From Billgrantia tianxiuensis (lineage in GTDB: Bacteria; Pseudomonadota; Gammaproteobacteria; Pseudomonadales; Halomonadaceae), in assembly GCF_009834345.1 (NCBI RefSeq), contig NZ_CP035042.1:434001-498000 (forward strand): a stretch of 64,000 nt of DNA. Direction: 5' to 3'. Below, piece after piece: positions 43,979-54,392 of this stretch (position 1 is its first letter; every line of letters begins with the position of its first letter). Under the pieces are notes generated by a model, which worked only from the letters and a program-made list of their open reading frames with translations, was not told the origin of the DNA and did no database searches. Position numbers and translations under genes: made by a program.

Positions 43979-44305
43979 TCATTGCGGCTCCTCGTCCTCC
44001 TTCGAGATGTCGCTCGGGCGCGGTTCGAAGGCGCGGCTGGCGTCCGGCAGGCGCACCGTGTCGCCTACGGCGAGCTTGCCGAACAGCTGGCGCCGCTTGC
44101 CGCTGTGCGGCTCGATCAAGGCCGCCACGCTGCCGATGCTGGTGCCGTCGACGTAGGCCTCGACCTTGATCCGCACCACTACGCCCTGGTAGCGGGCCGA
44201 GAGGATGTCGCCAGGCCCCGGTTCCGAGTAGCCCTGGGGGGAGCGTTCGTAATGGTGCATTACGCTGTCGGCGCCGGGGTCGTCCCATTCCACGTGCTTG
44301 TGCAT
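43979..44305 (-). CDS. Small protein of unknown function
   Basis: 108 residues from ATG 44305 with AGGAGG six bases upstream. The N-terminus is His-rich (MHKHVEWDDPGADSVMHHYE); the middle (GDILSARYQGVVVRIKVEAYVDGTSIGSVAALIEPHSGKRRQLFGKLAVGDTVRLPD) looks like a small beta-barrel with SH3 or OB character; the tail is acidic. No signal peptide. Family not recognised. Single-gene unit between the NSS gene and the M20 gene. Confidence 0.65.
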   Translation of the reverse strand: MHKHVEWDDPGADSVMHHYERSPQGYSEPGPGDILSARYQGVVVRIKVEAYVDGTSIGSVAALIEPHSGKRRQLFGKLAVGDTVRLPDASRAFEPRPSDISKEDEEPQ

Positions 44306-44370
44306 ACGGCCTCCTGTACGGTCGATTTCGATCTCCTAGGGAGAAGCGTAGCCGCTGACGGGCATGGCAA

Positions 44371-44395
44371 GAAAAGGCCCGCCTCGAGGCGGGCC
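44371..44395 (-). terminator. Rho-independent terminator after the M20 peptidase gene
   Basis: Perfect 8-base stem (44376-44383 with 44388-44395) and TCGA loop. Read on the minus strand it is followed by TTTTC, so it fits termination of the peptidase mRNA about 40 bases after its stop. Confidence 0.85.
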
Positions 44396-44415
44396 GGGTC
44401 GACGCCGCTCTTCAA

Positions 44416-44454
44416 GGCGTCTCTTCGGGCAGTCAGGGCGTCTCTTCGGACAGT
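44416..44454. repeat. Two tandem copies of a 21-base unit over the M20 gene stop codon
   Basis: GGCGTCTCTTCGGGCAGT at 44416 recurs with one change at 44437. The second copy encodes the last residues (LSEETP) of the M20 protein; the other copy lies directly after the stop. This parallels the triplication at the end of livG. Confidence 0.8.
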
Positions 44455-45704
44455 GCCATGATCATTCGTGTGGCCAGGTAGAGGCGCGGCACCACGCTGT
44501 GCAGTTCGACGTACTCGTCGCTGCTGTGGTAGCGGCCTCCCACCAGGCCGAGTGACTCGAGCACGGCCGGGCGCTCGGCATCGGGCTGGTAGGCGTAGGC
44601 GGCATCGGTGCCACCGCCGATTTCCACCGCGCCGAGTTCCAGGCCCAGTTCGGCATAGATGGCCTTGGCTGTCTCGGCCAGCTCCTGGGTTTGCGGATTC
44701 TCCGGCAGCGGCGGGCGACCGCGCTCCAGGCGGAACTCCACGTCGGTATCCTCGATCAGGCGGCTGGCGATGATCTCGTTGGCTTCCTCGCTCACGCGCT
44801 CGTACTCGTCGGCTTCGAAGTAGCGCATGTCGCCCTCGGCCCGGGCGTGCTCGGGAATGATGTTACGGGTGCCGCCGCCCTCGACCACCGTCCAGTTGAG
44901 GGTGGTTTCCTTGTCGGGGTCGCCAAGCTCGCTGAGCTGGAGCAACTGATGGGAGAGTTCCATCACCGCGTTGCGCCCCTCCTCCGGGGCGCTGCCGGCA
45001 TGCGAGGCGCGGCCGGTCACTTCGAGAAAGGCGTAGTTGATGCCCTTGGTCACGGTGGTGACCGCATCCATGCCGTCTTCCCCCAGGGTGGGTTCGAACA
45101 CCAGCACCGCGTCCTGCTCGGCGGCGAGCTGCTGGATGAGGTCGCGGGAGCCCAGCGAGCCGCGCTCCTCGTCGGGGTTGAACACCACCGTCAACGTACC
45201 ATAGCCGTCGTACTCCAGCTCCTCGAGAATTGCCAGGCTGTGCAGGATGAGTGCCACGCCGCCCTTGGCATCGCCCACGCCGGGGCCGAAGGCGCGGCCG
45301 TCTTCGACGCGATACGGCCGCTCGGACGCGGTGCCTTCACCGAACACGGTGTCGTAGTGGATCATCAGCATGATGTCGCGCTCGCCGCTGCCCTGGAGGG
45401 TGCCGACCAGGGTGTTGCCGCCGAGTTCTTCGGAGGGGTGGGTCTCGACCTCGGCCCCCCGCTCGCGCAGGCGCTCTTCGAGGATCGCCTCGACCTCGGC
45501 CAGCCCCGGCTCGTAAGTGGTACCGGAATCGATGTTGACCAGGGTTTCGAGCGTTTCGAGCAACGGCTCCTCGTGGCGCTCGGCGGCATCGAGTACCGCC
45601 TGGTCGGCTTCGGTGGCAACAGGCTCGGCGTTGACGGAAGCGGCAGCGAACATGACGGCCAGGGCCGCGCCGCAGCACAGCGGCTTGAGGGGGAGTCCAT
45701 TCAT
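44433..45704 (-). CDS. Secreted M20-family metallopeptidase (glutamate carboxypeptidase-like)
   Basis: 423 residues with a signal peptide (CCGAALAVMFAAASVNA). The M20 zinc site is visible: His116 with Asp118 (MIHYDTVF), Asp145 (GVGDAKGG), catalytic Glu179/metal Glu180 (NPDEERGS), and the final His region (YHSSDEYVEL). RASHAGSAPEEGRNAV lies in the dimerisation domain. Relatives such as carboxypeptidase G2 cleave C-terminal glutamate from folate-like or peptide substrates in the periplasm. A terminator follows; the 3' end carries a 21-base tandem duplication. Confidence 0.9.
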   Translation of the reverse strand: MNGLPLKPLCCGAALAVMFAAASVNAEPVATEADQAVLDAAERHEEPLLETLETLVNIDSGTTYEPGLAEVEAILEERLRERGAEVETHPSEELGGNTLVGTLQGSGERDIMLMIHYDTVFGEGTASERPYRVEDGRAFGPGVGDAKGGVALILHSLAILEELEYDGYGTLTVVFNPDEERGSLGSRDLIQQLAAEQDAVLVFEPTLGEDGMDAVTTVTKGINYAFLEVTGRASHAGSAPEEGRNAVMELSHQLLQLSELGDPDKETTLNWTVVEGGGTRNIIPEHARAEGDMRYFEADEYERVSEEANEIIASRLIEDTDVEFRLERGRPPLPENPQTQELAETAKAIYAELGLELGAVEIGGGTDAAYAYQPDAERPAVLESLGLVGGRYHSSDEYVELHSVVPRLYLATRMIMALSEETP

Positions 45705-45844
45705 GGCAGTGTCCCTGTGGTGTTCTTGGCTATCGGTGGCTCGGCCACGCAGATGCGAGGCGCTGGGTAGAGTCTAGGCCAGGTGACCACGAACGCCATT
45801 CCATTGTCCCGCCACCACCCTGGGATGGTGGCGGGAGGAAGGGC

Positions 45845-46870
45845 TCAACGCTCCGTCAGGTGGGCGATGGCCTTGCCCAGGAACTCTTTCATGGGTTCGG
45901 TCATCCACACGCTGGCTTGGAGTTCAGGCTCTTGCTCGTTGGCCTGCTGGATTTTTCCGTGGGTGGCCGGGTCGTTGCCGGCGAAGCTGTGCAGCATGTC
46001 GAGCCATTGCTGAGCCAGCGCCTGGACGGCAGGGTCTTCCGGCGATGCATTCCGTTCGAGTTGTTGGCGTAGCCTGGCCATCAGACTGGGCCATTCTTGC
46101 ATGCGCTGCGGATAGTGCCGGCGCATGTGGGCGAACTCATCCGGCGAGAGATAGCGCCGATAGATGGCCAGCTTGTGCTCGGCGAGCGCCTGGATCACAT
46201 ACTCCGAGACCCGTTTGGAAATACCCAGTTGAGCCTGCGCTTCCGGCTCGTTGGCATACATGGCGTTGAGCTTGTCGAGCAGCGTCGGGTCGCCGGCGGT
46301 ATCGCGCTCGAGCGTCGCCATCCAGCGCTGAGCCAGCTCCTGGGCGGCTGTATCGGCGGCGGGCACGTCCCGGCGGATCAGTTCTTCGGCCTCGCCGATC
46401 AGGGCTCTCCATTCGGCCTGGCGCGCGTCGTCGGCTTGATAGAGCGGCAGGCGGTCGAGCTCCTGCGGGGTAAAGTAGCGGTCGTACATGGTCATCATCT
46501 CCAGTGTCTTCAGCCAGTCGTCCATCTCCGGCTCGTCGCCATTCTCGAACTGGCGATGCAGCGCCACGAGGCGGTCTCGCAACTGGGTCTGGTCGGCGAT
46601 CTTGCGTTCCAGTAGCTGTATCTGGCGTTCGATCACGACGGCCAGGGAGGGCGAGGAACGATCGAGCAAGGTGCCGATATCGGCCAGCGACATGCCCAGG
46701 GAGCGCAGCGCCTGGATGTGGTGCAGGCGAGCGACGTCCTGGCATCGATAGAGCCGATAGCCGGCGTCGGAACGCATGGAAGGCACGAGCAGGCCGATTT
46801 CGTCGTAGTGATGCAGCGTTCGCACGGTCAGGCCCGTGCGCTTGGCCAATTCACCGACTCGTAACAGCAT
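45845..46870 (-). CDS. MerR-family regulator with two TipAS-like domains
   Basis: 341 residues from ATG 46870 (AGGAG eight bases upstream; an ATG at 46891 is possible). N-terminal MerR helix-turn-helix and wing (RVGELAKRTGLTVRTLHHYDEIGLLVPSMRSDAGYRLY), a long dimerisation helix (SLAVVIERQIQLLERKIADQTQLRDRLVAL), then two similar halves: one from YFTPQELDRLP to about EPEAQAQLGIS, the other from YLSPDEFAHMRR to EPELQASVW. Each resembles a TipAS antibiotic-recognition domain, which is normally single. It may sense a drug-like or lipophilic ligand. No obvious target gene besides itself lies adjacent. Confidence 0.85.
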   Translation of the reverse strand: MLLRVGELAKRTGLTVRTLHHYDEIGLLVPSMRSDAGYRLYRCQDVARLHHIQALRSLGMSLADIGTLLDRSSPSLAVVIERQIQLLERKIADQTQLRDRLVALHRQFENGDEPEMDDWLKTLEMMTMYDRYFTPQELDRLPLYQADDARQAEWRALIGEAEELIRRDVPAADTAAQELAQRWMATLERDTAGDPTLLDKLNAMYANEPEAQAQLGISKRVSEYVIQALAEHKLAIYRRYLSPDEFAHMRRHYPQRMQEWPSLMARLRQQLERNASPEDPAVQALAQQWLDMLHSFAGNDPATHGKIQQANEQEPELQASVWMTEPMKEFLGKAIAHLTER

Positions 46871-46956
46871 GCTTCGTCTCCTCTCGTCCATGCGTGGGCT
46901 GAAGCTTGGAGGCTCACGTTGCGTGAGGGTCAAGAAGGTTTTTTTACCGCAAAACG

Positions 46957-46984
46957 ACGACACCCGCCGAGTGGCGGGTGTCGT
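46957..46984 (-). terminator. Terminator after typA
   Basis: A 12-base perfect stem with a 4-base loop (46969-46972) just past the typA stop; on the minus strand CGTTTTGCGG follows. It separates typA from the MerR gene. Confidence 0.8.
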
Positions 46985-47001
46985 TGAGAAGCGAGCGAGG
47001 C

Positions 47002-48849
47002 TTACTTCTTGGCGCGCTTGCGCTCGTGCTCCTTGAGAAACTTCTTGCGCAGGCGGATGTGGTTGGGGGTGATCTCCACCAGTTCGTCGTCGTCGAGGAA
47101 CTCGATGGCCTGCTCGAGCGAGAACTTCACCGGCGGGGTCAGCACGATGTTCTCGTCGTTGCCCGAGGCGCGCATGTTGTCGAGCTTCTTGCCCTTGGTG
47201 GGGTTCACCACCAGGTCATTGGCACGGTTGTGGATGCCCACCAGCATGCCTTCGTAGACTTCGGTGCCGTGATCGATGATCAGCTTGCCGCGCTCCTGCA
47301 GGGCGTACAGCGCGTAGGCCAGCGCCTTGCCGTCGACCATCGACACCAGCACGCCGTTGCGACGCTCGATGGCGGCGTCGGGCTTGAGCGCACCGTAGTG
47401 GTCGAAGCGGCTGGTGAGGATGCCGGTGCCCGAGGTCAGGGTCAGGAACTGGCCGCGGAAGCCGATCAGCCCGCGCGCGGGGATGATGAAGTCCAGGCGA
47501 ACGCGCCCCTTGCCGTCGGGGTTCATGTTGGTCAGCTCGCCCTTGCGGTAGCCGAGCTCCTCCATGATGGCGCCCTGGTGCTGCTCCTCGCAGTCGATGA
47601 TCACCTCTTCGTACGGCTCCTGCTTGACGCCGTCGATCTCCTTGATGATCACCTCGGGGCGGCCCACCGCCAGCTCGAAGCCTTCGCGGCGCATAGTCTC
47701 GATCAGCACCGAGAGGTGCAGCTCGCCGCGGCCGGAGACCTTGAACTTTTCCGGGCTCTCGCCCTGTTCGACACGCAGCGCCACGTTGTGGATCAGCTCC
47801 TGGTCGAGGCGATCCTTGATGTTGCGGCTGGTAACGTACTTGCCGTCGCGGCCGGCGAACGGCGAGTCGTTGACCTGGAAAGTCATGGAGACGGTGGGCT
47901 CGTCCACCGACAGCGGCGGCAGCGCCTCGACGGCGGTCGGGTCGCACAGGGTATCGGAGATGGAGAGTTCATCGATACCGGTGATACAGACGATGTCGCC
48001 GGCGGTGGCGAGTTCGGTCTGCACGCGCTCGAGGCCCATGTGGGTCATCACCTGGCCGACCTTGCCCTTGCGGGTCTTGCCGTCGGTACCGATCACCACG
48101 ATCTGCTGGTTGGGCTTGACCGAGCCGCGCTTGATGCGGCCAAGGCCGATGACGCCCACGTAGCTGGAGTAGTCCAGCGCCGAGATCTGCATCTGGAACG
48201 GGCCGTCGAGTTCCACCGCCGGCGGTTCGACGATGTCGACGATGGCCTGGAACATGGGCGACATGTCCTCGGCCAGCGATTCCGGATCCATGCCGGCGAT
48301 GCCGTTGAGCGCCGAGCAGTAGACGATCGGGAAGTCGAGCTGCTCGTCGGTGGCGCCGAGGTTGTCGAACAGATCGAAGATCTGGTCGATGACCCAGTCG
48401 GGGCGCGCACCGGGGCGGTCGATCTTGTTGACCACCACGATCGGCTTGAGGCCCTGGGCGAAGGCCTTCTGGGTGACGAAGCGGGTTTGCGGCATGGGGC
48501 CGTCGACGGCGTCGACCAGCAGCAGCACCGAGTCGACCATCGACATCACGCGCTCTACCTCGCCGCCGAAGTCGGCGTGTCCGGGAGTGTCGACGATGTT
48601 GATGTGAAAGTCGCGGCCATTGCCGTCCTGCCAGCGAATCGCAGTGTTCTTGGCCAGGATGGTGATGCCGCGCTCCTTTTCCTGGTCATTGGAATCCATG
48701 ATCCGCTCCTGCCCCTCGGCCTTGCGATCCAGGGTGCCGGACTGCTGCAGCAGCTTGTCGACCAGGGTGGTCTTGCCGTGGTCGACGTGAGCGATGATGG
48801 CAATATTGCGCAAACTCTCGATGCGAGAGGGGGTTACAGCTGTGTTCAT
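47002..48849 (-). CDS. typA: Ribosome-associated GTPase TypA/BipA
   Basis: 615 residues, close to the usual 605-610. The GTPase motifs are G1 AHVDHGKTT, switch II/G3 [12 protein letters not shown]4 NKIDRP and G5 CSALNG. The EF-G-like domains and the TypA-specific C-terminal part ([46 protein letters not shown]) follow. TypA binds the ribosome and aids 50S assembly and stress or cold adaptation. It stands alone with a terminator behind it, divergent from the GT2-like gene. Confidence 0.97.
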   Translation of the reverse strand: MNTAVTPSRIESLRNIAIIAHVDHGKTTLVDKLLQQSGTLDRKAEGQERIMDSNDQEKERGITILAKNTAIRWQDGNGRDFHINIVDTPGHADFGGEVERVMSMVDSVLLLVDAVDGPMPQTRFVTQKAFAQGLKPIVVVNKIDRPGARPDWVIDQIFDLFDNLGATDEQLDFPIVYCSALNGIAGMDPESLAEDMSPMFQAIVDIVEPPAVELDGPFQMQISALDYSSYVGVIGLGRIKRGSVKPNQQIVVIGTDGKTRKGKVGQVMTHMGLERVQTELATAGDIVCITGIDELSISDTLCDPTAVEALPPLSVDEPTVSMTFQVNDSPFAGRDGKYVTSRNIKDRLDQELIHNVALRVEQGESPEKFKVSGRGELHLSVLIETMRREGFELAVGRPEVIIKEIDGVKQEPYEEVIIDCEEQHQGAIMEELGYRKGELTNMNPDGKGRVRLDFIIPARGLIGFRGQFLTLTSGTGILTSRFDHYGALKPDAAIERRNGVLVSMVDGKALAYALYALQERGKLIIDHGTEVYEGMLVGIHNRANDLVVNPTKGKKLDNMRASGNDENIVLTPPVKFSLEQAIEFLDDDELVEITPNHIRLRKKFLKEHERKRAKK

Positions 48850-49189
48850 AGGGTGTGACTCATCAACAGGGGCGCACCTATGTACACATCGGAAGGACGT
48901 ACCCTAGGCGCGGGGTAGGGAGTGGAGGCGCATTGTACAGGTAAGCGGGGGAGGGGAATAGCACAACCTCGCAATATGGAGACCATCAGCCCGGGACGTG
49001 GCGCTTCCCCATCCGCCTGGGGCGGTCCGAGCCATGTCATCGTTCCGTCATGGCGGGCATGATTGGGAGAGCGCGGTGGGAAGAAATTCAGTAAGGGAAC
49101 TTTGTCGCTACTTTTCTACACTTATTTACACACTCTGTAACGCAGCTGCGTTGCGAGCGGCCCTCCCATTCTCGGTGGAGCCCTGAGCC
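48850..49189. promoter_or_regulatory. Intergenic region between divergent typA and GT2-like genes
   Basis: 340 bases without a credible gene. It must hold both promoters; TACAAT on the minus strand (48932-48937) could be a typA -10 element, but no well-spaced -35 was found. The part near 49085-49140 is AT-richer (CTACTTTTCTACACTTATTT) and may be the plus-strand promoter. A perfect 14-base palindrome AACGCAGCTGCGTT occurs at 49139-49152. Confidence 0.4.
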
Positions 49190-49729
49190 ATGCCTCTTTC
49201 CAGTGTCATTCTCGATGCTCGCAGTGCCGGCGCGAAACTGCCACGCAACTTGATCGCTTTCGAAAAGGCAGCCAAGCGGTGGCAGGGGAGCTATGAACTG
49301 TTGCTGGTGGACGATACCGGAGACCGCCGCTTACCGGCCCTGGCGCAACGCTACCGGGCTGTCCTGCTCTCGTGCGGCTCCACGCCTCTGGGAGGTCGGC
49401 TCAATGCCGCCGTAAGTGCCAGCCGAGGAGAGCTATTGCTGTTCCCCGGGTTGGGAGACCGCCGTGCCGTGAACTGGCTCAGCCATCGGTTGGTCGAGGT
49501 CGAGCCGAGCGGCCAGTGGGATGCGGCCGTGCTGCCGGTGCGCCGCCATGGTTGGCTGCGGCGCTGGTGGCTGCTGCAGCGTCCATCACCATTGGACACC
49601 TTCTGGGTGGTGCGAGCCTGGTTCGAGCGCATCGGCGGTTTCGACCCGCAGTTGGGCAGCGACGCGCTGCCCGATCTGCTCGAACGCTTGCGGGCCTGTC
49701 AGGCGCGGGTATCGATCGAGACTGCATGA
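49190..49729 (+). CDS. Short glycosyltransferase family 2-like protein
   Basis: 179 residues. The GT-A like pattern is seen in YELLLVDDTGDRRLPALAQRYRAVLL, GGRLNAAVSASRGELLLFPGLGDRRAVNWLSHRL, and the C-terminal WVVRAWFERIGGFDPQLGSDALPDLLERL, which matches the acceptor-side motif of GT2 enzymes. It is shorter than a full GT2 domain, has no transmembrane part, and lacks a clear DxD motif, so catalytic activity is doubtful. It lies alone between typA and glnA. Confidence 0.6.
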   Translation: MPLSSVILDARSAGAKLPRNLIAFEKAAKRWQGSYELLLVDDTGDRRLPALAQRYRAVLLSCGSTPLGGRLNAAVSASRGELLLFPGLGDRRAVNWLSHRLVEVEPSGQWDAAVLPVRRHGWLRRWWLLQRPSPLDTFWVVRAWFERIGGFDPQLGSDALPDLLERLRACQARVSIETA

Positions 49730-49744
49730 GAAAAGCGCAGTCGG

Positions 49745-49761
49745 TGCGCGATTATGGTGCA
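49745..49761. promoter_or_regulatory. NtrC-binding site upstream of glnA (distal)
   Basis: TGCGCGATTATGGTGCA matches the NtrC consensus TGCACYAnnnTGGTGCA with a perfect right arm and two changes in the left. Its centre is 30 bases (three helical turns) from the second site, an arrangement suited to an enhancer. Confidence 0.65.
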
Positions 49762-49774
49762 TTAGCGATTTGTT

Positions 49775-49791
49775 TGCGCCACCATGGTGCA
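49775..49791. promoter_or_regulatory. NtrC-binding site upstream of glnA (proximal)
   Basis: TGCGCCACCATGGTGCA has one change from the perfect palindrome TGCACCAnnnTGGTGCA. It lies about 165 bases upstream of the expected sigma-54 start site, as enhancer sites usually do. Further GGTGCA half-sites are scattered between here and the promoter (near 49859 and 49914). Confidence 0.75.
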
Positions 49792-49922
49792 CAAATCCGA
49801 TCCCAGCGGCGCCTAAATGGAGAGGGCGGGCAGGCTTGGTGCAGGCTGATACAGCGCGGTGCAATTTATTTTTCTTCCGAAACAGATGGTTAACATATTT
49901 CCGTTTAGGCGTGGTGCATGAT

Positions 49923-49938
49923 TGGCACAGCTCCTGCA
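49923..49938 (+). promoter_or_regulatory. Sigma-54 promoter of glnA
   Basis: TGGCACAGCTCCTGCA fits the -24/-12 consensus TGGCACrnnnnTTGCW with one mismatch (C for T before TGC) and correct GG-to-GC spacing. Transcription should start near 49948, leaving a leader of about 130 bases before the glnA ATG. Confidence 0.7.
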
Positions 49939-50079
49939 TTGCCATGGGCAGCTCGCCATGCTTGTGCATGGCGAACGTGGGCAGCTGGCCCACAGCGTGC
50001 TACAACGGGTGCTGCAACGAAACAGCACCAGTGGACTTCAGCCAATCGAATCGAGCCACAGCTCAAACGGAGGACACAA

Positions 50080-51486
50080 ATGTCAGCCAAGACTCTCGCC
50101 CTGATCGAAGAACACGATGTGAAGTGGGTAGACCTGCGCTTCACCGACACGCGGGGCAAGGAACAGCACGTCACCATTCCGGCCCGTGACGTGAACGAGG
50201 AGTTCTTCGAGAACGGCCAGATGTTCGATGGCTCCTCCATTTCCGGCTGGAAGGGCATCAACGAATCCGACATGATCCTGCGTCCGGAAGACGGTACCGC
50301 CTTCCTCGACCCGTTCACCGAGGATGCCACCCTGGTGCTGCGCTGCGACATCATCGAGCCGGCCACCATGCAGGGCTATGAGCGCGATCCGCGTTCCATC
50401 GCCAAGCGCGCCGAGGCCTACCTGCAGTCCACCGGCCTGGGCGACACCGCTTTCTTCGGCCCGGAGCCCGAGTTCTTCATCTTCGATGAGGTTCACTGGA
50501 AGGCCGACATCGAAGGCGCCATGTACAAGATCACCTCCGAAGAGGGTGCCTGGTCCACCGACCGTCAGGTCGAAGGCGGCAACCTGGGCCACCGTCCGCG
50601 CGTCAAGGGTGGCTACTTCCCGGTGCCTCCGGTCGACAGCTTCCATGACATTCGCGGCGCCATGTGCAACACCCTGGAAGCCATCGGCCAGAGCGTCGAG
50701 GTGCATCACCACGAGGTGTCCAACGCCGGCCAGAACGAGATCGGCGTGAAGTTCAACACCCTGGTGAAGAAGGCCGACGAAGTCCAGGAACTGAAGTACG
50801 TGATCCACAACGTGGCTCACGCCTACGGCAAGACCGCCACCTTCATGCCCAAGCCGCTGGTCGGCGACAACGGCAGCGGCATGCACGTGCACCAGTCGTT
50901 CTGGAAGGATGGTCAAAACCAGTTTGCCGGCGACCAGTACGCTGGTCTGTCCGAAATGGCGCTGTACTACATCGGCGGTATCATCAAGCACGCCCGTGCC
51001 CTGAACGCCTTCACCAACGCTTCCACTAACTCCTACAAGCGCCTGGTGCCGGGCTTCGAAGCGCCGGTCATGCTCGCCTACAGCGCGCGCAACCGCTCTG
51101 CATCGATCCGTATTCCGTACACCGCGAGCCCCAAGGGCAAGCGTATCGAGGCCCGCTTCCCGGACCCGACCGCCAACCCCTACCTGGCTTTCGCCGCCAT
51201 GCTGATGGCCGGTATCGACGGCATCAAGAATAAGATCCACCCCGGCGACGCCATGGACAAGAACCTCTATGACCTGCCGCCGGAAGAAGGCAAGAAGGTG
51301 CCGACCGTGGCGCATAGCCTCGATCAGGCCCTGGAAGCCCTGGATAAGGATCGTGCCTTCCTCACCGAAGGCGGCGTGTTCACCGACGACATGATCGATG
51401 CCTACATCGAGCTGAAGATGGAAGACGTCGAGCGTATTCGCATGACCACGCACCCGATCGAGTTCGACATGTACTACAGCTGCTAA
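50080..51486 (+). CDS. glnA: Glutamine synthetase, type I
   Basis: 468 residues, exactly the usual size, from ATG 50080 with GGAGG upstream. Characteristic segments: [30 protein letters not shown] (metal site), [38 protein letters not shown] (active-site loop), [10 protein letters not shown] and the adenylylation site Tyr in [10 protein letters not shown]. It makes glutamine from glutamate, ammonia and ATP. Regulation is visible in the DNA: two NtrC sites and a sigma-54 promoter upstream, and ntrBC downstream. The long upstream extension of the frame is leader sequence. Confidence 0.98.
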   Translation: MSAKTLALIEEHDVKWVDLRFTDTRGKEQHVTIPARDVNEEFFENGQMFDGSSISGWKGINESDMILRPEDGTAFLDPFTEDATLVLRCDIIEPATMQGYERDPRSIAKRAEAYLQSTGLGDTAFFGPEPEFFIFDEVHWKADIEGAMYKITSEEGAWSTDRQVEGGNLGHRPRVKGGYFPVPPVDSFHDIRGAMCNTLEAIGQSVEVHHHEVSNAGQNEIGVKFNTLVKKADEVQELKYVIHNVAHAYGKTATFMPKPLVGDNGSGMHVHQSFWKDGQNQFAGDQYAGLSEMALYYIGGIIKHARALNAFTNASTNSYKRLVPGFEAPVMLAYSARNRSASIRIPYTASPKGKRIEARFPDPTANPYLAFAAMLMAGIDGIKNKIHPGDAMDKNLYDLPPEEGKKVPTVAHSLDQALEALDKDRAFLTEGGVFTDDMIDAYIELKMEDVERIRMTTHPIEFDMYYSC

Positions 51487-51526
51487 GCAACTGCGTCCGG
51501 CAGTTAGACAGCCGGTCTGCCATCAG

Positions 51527-51552
51527 GGGCTCCGCATCGCGGAGCCCTTTTT
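51527..51552 (+). terminator. Rho-independent terminator of glnA
   Basis: GGGCTCCGC (51527-51535) and GCGGAGCCC (51539-51547) enclose ATC and are followed by five T. A textbook terminator 41 bases after the glnA stop, so ntrBC need their own promoter. Confidence 0.93.
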
Positions 51553-51646
51553 CGTTTCGGCGGTCTCGCTCTACAGATGGCGTGCCGAGTTACGTTGCCC
51601 CACGCTGGTTACCCCGATCCTCCTTGGTTTGCCATTCCTGTGCTCC

Positions 51647-51671
51647 GATGCACCAAGCCGGATGCACCAAG
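51647..51671. repeat. Direct repeat of an NtrC half-site
   Basis: GATGCACCAAG occurs at 51647-51657 and again at 51661-51671. Each holds one TGCACCA half-site without its inverted partner. They may be weak NtrC contacts next to the full site at 51714. The rest of 51553-51713 shows no gene. Confidence 0.4.
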
Positions 51672-51713
51672 ACAGACAAACCATGCCTCCTGTTCTGGCA
51701 GTTTTGCCATCGA

Positions 51714-51730
51714 TGCACCATTATGGTGCA
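51714..51730. promoter_or_regulatory. Perfect NtrC-binding site upstream of ntrB
   Basis: TGCACCATTATGGTGCA is a full palindrome (arms TGCACCA and TGGTGCA) identical to the NtrC consensus. It lies 63 bases upstream of the -24 element of the candidate sigma-54 promoter at 51784, a normal activator distance. Confidence 0.85.
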
Positions 51731-51783
51731 TATGGAGTCGCGCTTTTCGCTCTGAAACGGCGCCATGCCGCGCCAATAGGGGT

Positions 51784-51799
51784 TGGCGCACTTCTTGCT
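51784..51799 (+). promoter_or_regulatory. Sigma-54 promoter of ntrBC
   Basis: TGGCGCACTTCTTGCT matches the -24/-12 consensus with one change (G for A in TGGCAC) and correct spacing. It predicts a start near 51810, about 110 bases before ntrB. Confidence 0.7.
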
Positions 51800-51922
51800 A
51801 GGAATGTTAAGCCTTGGGTGCTGCCGGGCATCGTGTCGGCAATCGAGCGCTTCCTGCCGATGCGCCATGACGATGCAAGCGCCGCGCTATGCACTCCTGC
51901 ATTCACCGAGGGAAGGTCGTAA

Positions 51923-52961
51923 ATGTATCGACGCCTGATGGAACACCTCACCACGGCAGTGCTGCTGCTGGATGACGAGCTGCGGTTGAGCTGGATGAAC
52001 CCGGCGGCCGAGGCTCTGCTGGCGGTCAGCCTGGGCCGGGTGCAGGGGCTCAGCCTGGCAGCGCTGTTGACCGAGGACGACGGCATGGGAGACGTGCTGG
52101 CCAAGGCGCGCGACGACCAGCATCCCTTTACCCAGCGCGAGGTCAGGCTGGCACTGCTCGGCGGTACGGCGGTCACCGTGGATTACACGGTCACGCCGCT
52201 GTCGATGTCCGAACTGCTGGTGGAAATGGAGCCGCGCGACCGTCTGCTGCGCATCTCCCGCGAGGAAGCCCTGCTCAACCGTCAGGAAGCGATCAAGGTG
52301 CTGTCTCGCGGCCTGGCCCACGAGGTCAAGAACCCGCTGGGCGGGATTCGTGGCGCTGCCCAACTGCTCGAACGCGACCTCGACGACCCTACCCTGAAGG
52401 AATTCACCCGCATCATCGTCGAGGAGGTCGACCGGCTGCGCGACCTGGTCGACAGCATGCTGGGGCCGAACAAGCTGCTGCGCCACGAGCCGCTCAACGT
52501 TCACAAGGTCCTGGAGCGGGTGCGCGCACTGCTGATGGCGGAAACGCCGAGCGTGACGATCGAGCGTGACTATGATCCCAGCCTGCCGGACTTCCCCGGC
52601 GACGAGGCCCAGATGATCCAGGCGGTGCTCAACGTAGCGCGCAACGCCGTGGAAGCAATGACCGAGGCCGGCACCGAAGCACCGAGCCTGCTGCTGCGCA
52701 CCCGGGCGCGGCGTCAGTTCACCCTGGGCGCCGAGCGCCACCGCCTGGTCTGCGAGGTGGCATTGATCGACAACGGCCCCGGCATCCCCGAGAGCCTGCA
52801 GGAGACCCTGTTCTATCCCATGGTCTCGGGGCGTGCCGACGGCAGCGGGCTGGGGTTGTCCATCGCCCAGGGCATCCTGCATCAGCATCAGGGACTGATC
52901 GAATGCGAGTCCCGGCCCGGACACACCGAATTTCGTCTGCTTATTCCTTTGGAGAGGCGCC

Positions 52962-52969
<8 letters not shown>
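51923..52969 (+). CDS. glnL: Nitrogen regulation sensor histidine kinase NtrB (GlnL)
   Basis: 348 residues. N-terminal PAS domain (TTAVLLLDDELRLSWMNPAAEALLAVS), H-box with phospho-accepting His133 (SRGLAHEVKNPLGGIRGAAQLLERD), N-box (AVLNVARNAVEAM), G1 (VALIDNGPGIPE) and G2 (GSGLGLSIAQGILHQHQGLIE). NtrB phosphorylates NtrC under nitrogen limitation and dephosphorylates it when PII binds. It is cytosolic, and its end overlaps ntrC by 8 bases. Confidence 0.96.
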
Positions 52970-54371
<1,402 letters not shown>

Positions 54372-54392
54372 TCCGAGCTGCCGGTGCGCAGC

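Noticed and set aside
46978..48858. A 626-codon plus-strand ORF opposite typA.
   Set aside because: Exactly antisense to typA, which is highly conserved; the shadow frame shows no domain and arises from high GC at third positions.
50083..51453. A 456-codon ORF opposite glnA.
   Set aside because: Antisense shadow of glnA with no ribosome site or homology.
51553..51922. Small ORFs between glnA and ntrB (for example 51629-51922).
   Set aside because: They run through the NtrC site and sigma-54 promoter and show no protein-like features.
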